Positions 4,815 to 8,306 of a stretch of DNA of 8,306 nt are shown here, piece after piece; the stretch's first letter is position 1; the number at the start of each line of letters is the position of its first letter. This stretch comes from Patescibacteria group bacterium (GTDB lineage: Bacteria; Patescibacteria; Paceibacteria; UBA6257; 2-01-FULL-56-20), in contig JAMDBA010000020.1 in assembly GCA_023484365.1 (NCBI GenBank), positions 1 to 8,306 on the forward strand, in the 5' to 3' direction. The notes under the pieces are model-generated. The model had not been told where the DNA came from. It ran no database searches and saw only the letters and a list, made by a program, of their open reading frames with translations. The translations under genes were made by a program, and so were the position numbers.

Positions 4815-6536
4815 TTGAAAGTTTCCAATCAACTTATATCAAAAATTTTCCGGGAAATCGCTCTTTATCTGTCGATGGAAGGCGTTCCTTTTAAACCGCA
4901 GGCGTATGAAAAAGCCGCAAACGTTATTGACGGTCTAGAAGAAGAAGCCGGAGAAATTTATGCAAAAGGAGGCGCGAAAGCGCTTGAAGACATCCCGGAA
5001 GTAGGCGTTTCAATGGCGGAAAAGATAGAAGAACTCATAAAAACAGGAAAAATAAAATATTACGAAGATTTAAAGAAAAAATATCCGATAAACTTGGACG
5101 AACTTGGCGTAATTGAAGGGCTTGGGCCAAAATCAATATTAAAGCTTTACCAAAAATTAGGAATTAAAAATTTAAAAGATTTAGAAAGGGCGGCGAAGGG
5201 AGGGAAAATACGCGAGTTGGAAAATTTCGGAGCAAAAAGCGAGGAAAATATTTTAAAAGGAATCGCTTTTGCCAAAAAAGAAAGCGGAAGATTTGTCTTG
5301 GGTTTTATTATGCCCGAGATTAGAGCAATCGTTTCTCGTCTTAAGGAATTAAAAGAGGTTGAAAAAATTGAAGTTGCCGGTTCAACGAGGCGGATGAAAG
5401 AAACCGTTGGCGATGTCGATATCTTAATCATTTCAAAAAAATCAAAGCCGGTTATGGATTATTTCGTTTCAATGTCGGAGGTTGATAGGATTCTCGCTGA
5501 GGGCGAAACTAAATCCTCGGTCCAGCTTCAAAACGGCCTCAACGCCGATTTACGGGTCGTGCCCGTCGAATCTTACGGTTCGGCCTTAGCTTACTTCACC
5601 GGATCTAAAGAGCATAATATCGCTTTACGGGAAATTGCCATTAAAAAAGGGCTAAAACTTAACGAGTATGGGCTTTGGCGTGGAGAAAAAAGGATTGCCG
5701 GGAAAACTGAAGAAGAAATTTATAAAGCGTTAGGTTTGGAATATGTCGAGCCGGAGATGCGGGAAAATAATGGCGAAATTAAATCAGCCAAAAAACGCCA
5801 ACTGCCGAAATTAATCGGTTACAGTGATTTACAAGGCGATCTTCAGGTTCAAAGTAATTGGAGCGACGGCGAAGCGTCGATTGAGGAAATGGCAAAAGCG
5901 GCGATTTCTCGCGGCTTGAAATATATTGCTATTACCGATCATACTCACAGCTTGGCGATGATTCACGGCTTGGACGATAAAACGATTCAAAAGCAGTGGG
6001 CTGAGATAGATAAGATTCAAGCAAAATTAGGAAATCAAATAAAAATTTTAAAAGGGACGGAGTGCGATATTTTGAAAGATGGTTCTCTTGATTTATCGGA
6101 TAAAACTCTTTCTAAACTTGATGTCGTTGGAGTTTCTGTGCATTCGCATTTTAATTTAAGCCGGCAAGAGCAAACAGAAAGGATAAAAAAAGCGATGCGC
6201 AATAAAAACGTTGATATAATTTTCCATCCTACCAGCCGCGTTATCAAAAAACGCGACCCTTACGACGTTGATGTTGAGGAGCTTTTAATGGAGGCTGCTA
6301 AAACTAAAACGGTGATGGAGATAGACGCTTTTCCTGATAGGCTGGATTTAAAAGATGAATATATAAGAAAGGGTATTGCGCTGGGCGTAAAATTTTCAAT
6401 AGACTCTGATTCGCACGCGCCAACCCACTTTGATTTTTTGGAATACGGCATTGCTCAGGCGAGGCGGGGCTGGGCAGGAAAAAGTGATATAATTAATGCG
6501 TGGCCGATGGACAAAATGCTTAAGTTTTTAAAATAA
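4815..6536 (+). CDS. polX: DNA polymerase X family protein with C-terminal PHP domain
   Basis: The 573-residue protein has the bacterial/archaeal PolX layout. An N-terminal 8-kDa-like helical region (about 1-90) and helix-hairpin-helix segments (56-78, 97-124, 130-150) bind DNA. The palm holds GSTRR (189-193), GDVD with catalytic Asp200 and Asp202, and a third Asp245 in NADLRVV. YFTGSKEHN (260-268) is the nucleotide-binding YFTGS motif. It should carry out gap-filling synthesis in base-excision repair. The PHP domain (about 334-573) has most metal ligands: TDH (374-376), E416, H443, H471, E502 and the DSH motif (532-534). Its first motif reads GDLQVQSNWSDG (341-352), so the usual His-x-His is Gln-x-Gln, which may impair the 3'-5' exonuclease or end-processing activity. 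The TTG at 4815, eight bases after the MFS stop, keeps the conserved first helix; the next ATG (codon 21) would cut into it. Confidence 0.93.
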   Translation: MKVSNQLISKIFREIALYLSMEGVPFKPQAYEKAANVIDGLEEEAGEIYAKGGAKALEDIPEVGVSMAEKIEELIKTGKIKYYEDLKKKYPINLDELGVIEGLGPKSILKLYQKLGIKNLKDLERAAKGGKIRELENFGAKSEENILKGIAFAKKESGRFVLGFIMPEIRAIVSRLKELKEVEKIEVAGSTRRMKETVGDVDILIISKKSKPVMDYFVSMSEVDRILAEGETKSSVQLQNGLNADLRVVPVESYGSALAYFTGSKEHNIALREIAIKKGLKLNEYGLWRGEKRIAGKTEEEIYKALGLEYVEPEMRENNGEIKSAKKRQLPKLIGYSDLQGDLQVQSNWSDGEASIEEMAKAAISRGLKYIAITDHTHSLAMIHGLDDKTIQKQWAEIDKIQAKLGNQIKILKGTECDILKDGSLDLSDKTLSKLDVVGVSVHSHFNLSRQEQTERIKKAMRNKNVDIIFHPTSRVIKKRDPYDVDVEELLMEAAKTKTVMEIDAFPDRLDLKDEYIRKGIALGVKFSIDSDSHAPTHFDFLEYGIAQARRGWAGKSDIINAWPMDKMLKFLK

Positions 6537-6537
6537 A

Positions 6538-6987
6538 ATGATTGAGAATAAACCAACAACCAAAAGAGAAATAACCGCTGGTTTTATAGTTTACAGACCA
6601 ACTCCAGAAGGAATAAATTTTTTAATTTTATATCACAGAGGCAATTACTGGAATTTTCCCAAGGGCCATATTGAAGCTGAGGAAAAATCTTTAAATGCGG
6701 CGTTGCGAGAAACGCGAGAGGAGACCGGCCTAAAACAATCAGAATTAAAAATAATTCCCGGATTTAAAACTTACGAAAAATTTTATTTTAAAAAGAAAGG
6801 GGAGGGAATTTTTAAAATAGTAATTTTCTACCTGGCTAAAACTAATCAGCGGCAAATAAATATTTCTTTTGAGCATTCCGGATTCGGTTGGTTCCTTTAT
6901 CGCGACGCAATGAGGATTTTAGGAAAATACAAAGACAGCCAGAAAGTTTTAAGACAAGCTTATGAATTTATTAAAAATAACAGGTAA
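6538..6987 (+). CDS. Nudix hydrolase
   Basis: The 149-residue protein is a single Nudix domain of normal length. The Nudix box spans 43-65 (GHIEAEEKSLNAALRETREE then TGL) and matches GX5EX7REUXEEXGU, with Thr in the usual hydrophobic U position. The metal-binding Glu residues 58, 61 and 62 are in place. Just before it, WNFPKGH (38-44) is the pattern common in diadenosine polyphosphate (Ap4A-type) hydrolases, and the N-terminal strand TAGFIVYR precedes it. It should cleave a nucleoside diphosphate linked to another group, in the cytoplasm; substrate cannot be read from sequence, with Ap4A or oxidised nucleotides as candidates. The start lies one base after the polX stop, so the two are surely co-transcribed and coupled. 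The pairing with PolX fits a repair or nucleotide clean-up role, but this is inference. Confidence 0.92.
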   Translation: MIENKPTTKREITAGFIVYRPTPEGINFLILYHRGNYWNFPKGHIEAEEKSLNAALRETREETGLKQSELKIIPGFKTYEKFYFKKKGEGIFKIVIFYLAKTNQRQINISFEHSGFGWFLYRDAMRILGKYKDSQKVLRQAYEFIKNNR

Positions 6988-7146
6988 GATTTAGCGGTTT
7001 ATTTTAACGAAAAATTTTGAAGTCCAAATCTCAAAACTATTAAACTTCAACTTTTACGCTATGATTTTGCGTTTTTAGCTTTAACCTTTTAGTTAATTTT
7101 TATTCGCGTCATTCGGATGTATTTGTAGTTTTGCATCGGCTCATCC
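6988..7146. other. Convergent intergenic gap
   Basis: This AT-rich stretch separates the 3' ends of the Nudix gene and the minus-strand pilin gene. It contains a 7-bp inverted repeat (TTGAAGT 7017-7023 with ACTTCAA 7044-7050, 20-base loop), and a short ACGC/GCGT stem followed by five T residues (about 7056-7076). Either could end transcription, but neither is strong. No gene is supported here. Confidence 0.4.
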
Positions 7147-8306
7147 TCACTGTTTAGCGTTGTAAATGGCTTGAATTTCTGTTGCTGATAAAGCATGATT
7201 ATATTCTCTAATATTATTTTGAAGTGTGCTGGAGGCAGTATAATATTGACCATTATCATAAAGCTGCCAACCGTTAATTTGAGTAAGAGTGGCACTCTCT
7301 TGATATAATAGTTTATTTATAACCAAGGATCCAACTTGTTGACCATCAAAATACTCCTTGGCAATACTTCCGTCATACGTTAAAGCTAAAAAATGCCAAG
7401 TTGAAAGACTGATATTAAGAGTTGGAGAAGGATAAATACTGTACGAACTTCTATCTGCAGTTGATAGCATGGATCGAAAATTATTGAAATCAAGATGATC
7501 GTCTAGGCCCAAGCTAAAATATAATTCCCAACCAGGTGGAGTTGCTAAATCGTCAATCCAGCCCATAAGAGTTATTGAGCTCGTTGAATTTTTAGTATTA
7601 TTGCCAATCATAATAACTCGACCAGTTGTCGAAGCTACTCCGGTGCCAATAAAATGCAGGCAATAATTCGAAATGCAATTTCCTTGCTGCCATTGAATGG
7701 TATTGCTTAAATTTGCGTCGCCGTTAAAATCATTTATATTTCCATTATTCCCATATCCGCTCTGATCATAAACAACCGTCCCATTCCCCTCGTTCATCGG
7801 CCAATAACCAACCATTCCATGAGCAAAAGGAGACAAGGTAAGTTTGTTCCCTGTCTCATACATAGCGGGGTCTATTCCTCCGTCAGTGGCGGCGGCAGAG
7901 GCGTACTTCTGGCTCTCCGGAAGCATTGTCAGTTCGTAGTTCCCGTTCCCGTCCGTAACATAGGTATAGTAAAGATTTGAGGAAGAAGCGTTGGTAGGGT
8001 CTTTAGGCAAGGAACCCAAGGGAGTCCCCGAAGAGGTGGAAGCCAACTTAACGGGAAGCCAGCCTGTCCCGTCTGTTTTAACTAAAGAAGTCGTTGAGAC
8101 GCAATTATAAGAATATCCTGAAGGTAAGAGAGGAAGTCCTAAGTCTCCACAAGTTGAGGAAGCGGTATCGGGAAGGGAGACATAAACAACCGATGACGTT
8201 CCCAAAAATCCCGTTCCCGCCGAGTCCACCAGATAGATATTGATGGCTGAGTTAAGGGAGGCCATATCTGATAACCTCGCCGAGTCCCTGCTCTGAGCCA
8301 GGAGTT
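7147..8306 (-). CDS. Type IV pilin-like protein fused to a LamG domain (N-terminus outside the window)
   Basis: The frame is open to the right edge, so the gene is partial; 385 residues are visible. The Met at 8265 is internal. The visible start, LLAQSRDSARLSDMASLNSA, matches the region just after the hydrophobic helix of type IV (pseudo)pilins, where residues such as 'ARDxxRLxDLxxLxxAL' are usual. The expected leader peptide and methylation site lie beyond the window. A globular pilin part follows, with two Cys (39 and 55, counting from the Met at 8265) that could form a disulfide and a typical YTYVTDGNGNYELTMLPES segment. From about residue 150 comes a LamG/concanavalin-like domain: GMVGYWPMNEGNGTVVYDQS, WHFLALTYDG, and the closing IREYNHALSATEIQAIYNA. 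It likely forms a surface appendage or pseudopilus tip that binds sugars or host surfaces; the ligand is unknown. Confidence 0.88.
   Translation of the reverse strand, partial: LLAQSRDSARLSDMASLNSAINIYLVDSAGTGFLGTSSVVYVSLPDTASSTCGDLGLPLLPSGYSYNCVSTTSLVKTDGTGWLPVKLASTSSGTPLGSLPKDPTNASSSNLYYTYVTDGNGNYELTMLPESQKYASAAATDGGIDPAMYETGNKLTLSPFAHGMVGYWPMNEGNGTVVYDQSGYGNNGNINDFNGDANLSNTIQWQQGNCISNYCLHFIGTGVASTTGRVIMIGNNTKNSTSSITLMGWIDDLATPPGWELYFSLGLDDHLDFNNFRSMLSTADRSSYSIYPSPTLNISLSTWHFLALTYDGSIAKEYFDGQQVGSLVINKLLYQESATLTQINGWQLYDNGQYYTASSTLQNNIREYNHALSATEIQAIYNAKQ

Noticed and set aside
4153..4815. Frameshifted full-length MFS gene.
   Set aside because: The stop is followed within eight bases by polX and no helices 7-12 are found in other frames, so the short length is not a local frameshift.
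5147..6451. Four minus-strand frames of 63-94 residues.
   Set aside because: All are antisense to polX, which has conserved motifs throughout; low-complexity Ser/Ile/Phe composition is typical of antisense shadows.
7054..7076. ACGC/GCGT hairpin followed by T residues as a terminator for the Nudix operon.
   Set aside because: Only four stem pairs; mentioned in the intergenic entry but not called as a terminator.
7089..7295. 68-residue minus-strand frame.
   Set aside because: It overlaps the end of the pilin-LamG gene in another frame and shows no domain feature.

Overview
The window looks like a piece of a Candidate Phyla Radiation (Patescibacteria, probably Parcubacteria-type) genome. This is an inference from the gene set: a membrane-tethered Clp-type AAA+ ATPase with a small membrane-protein partner, a secreted DUF5666-like protein ending in a Gln-rich helix, a six-helix MFS-like protein, a PolX polymerase with PHP domain, and a type IV pilin-like protein fused to a LamG domain. 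Genes are tightly packed, none of the starts has a clear Shine-Dalgarno sequence at normal spacing, and GC is moderate. No rRNA, tRNA, CRISPR array or insertion sequence was seen.

Layout. Bases 1-175 hold no gene I can support. A 51-residue two-helix membrane protein (176-331) is followed at once by a hairpin plus eight T residues, which abuts an extended -10 promoter for a secreted protein (426-1001). A very strong terminator (1020-1058) closes that unit. A second unit (1133-3989) carries a small membrane protein overlapping by 11 bases a membrane-anchored ClpB/ClpC-like ATPase. The ATPase has a ruined first AAA+ ring, an intact second one, and no aromatic pore-loop residues. A third unit (promoter near 4008; genes 4153-6987) encodes the half-size MFS-like protein, PolX and a Nudix hydrolase with almost no spacing. 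Its about 130-base leader contains a long inverted repeat whose right arm covers the MFS start codon, and a 29-codon open frame that ends inside that arm. The last gene (7147 to beyond the right edge) runs on the minus strand, convergent with the Nudix gene, and encodes the pilin-LamG protein; its N-terminus is outside the window.

How the genes may work together. The small membrane protein and the Clp-like ATPase probably act together at the cytoplasmic membrane. PolX (gap filling, possible end processing) and the Nudix hydrolase (nucleotide clean-up) fit a genome-maintenance operon, with the MFS half-transporter as an unexplained first gene. The secreted protein and the pilin-LamG protein belong to the cell surface. 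The observations most worth checking are the degenerate Clp-like ATPase, the structured leader with its short open frame, and the Gln-x-Gln replacement of the PHP metal-binding His-x-His in PolX.
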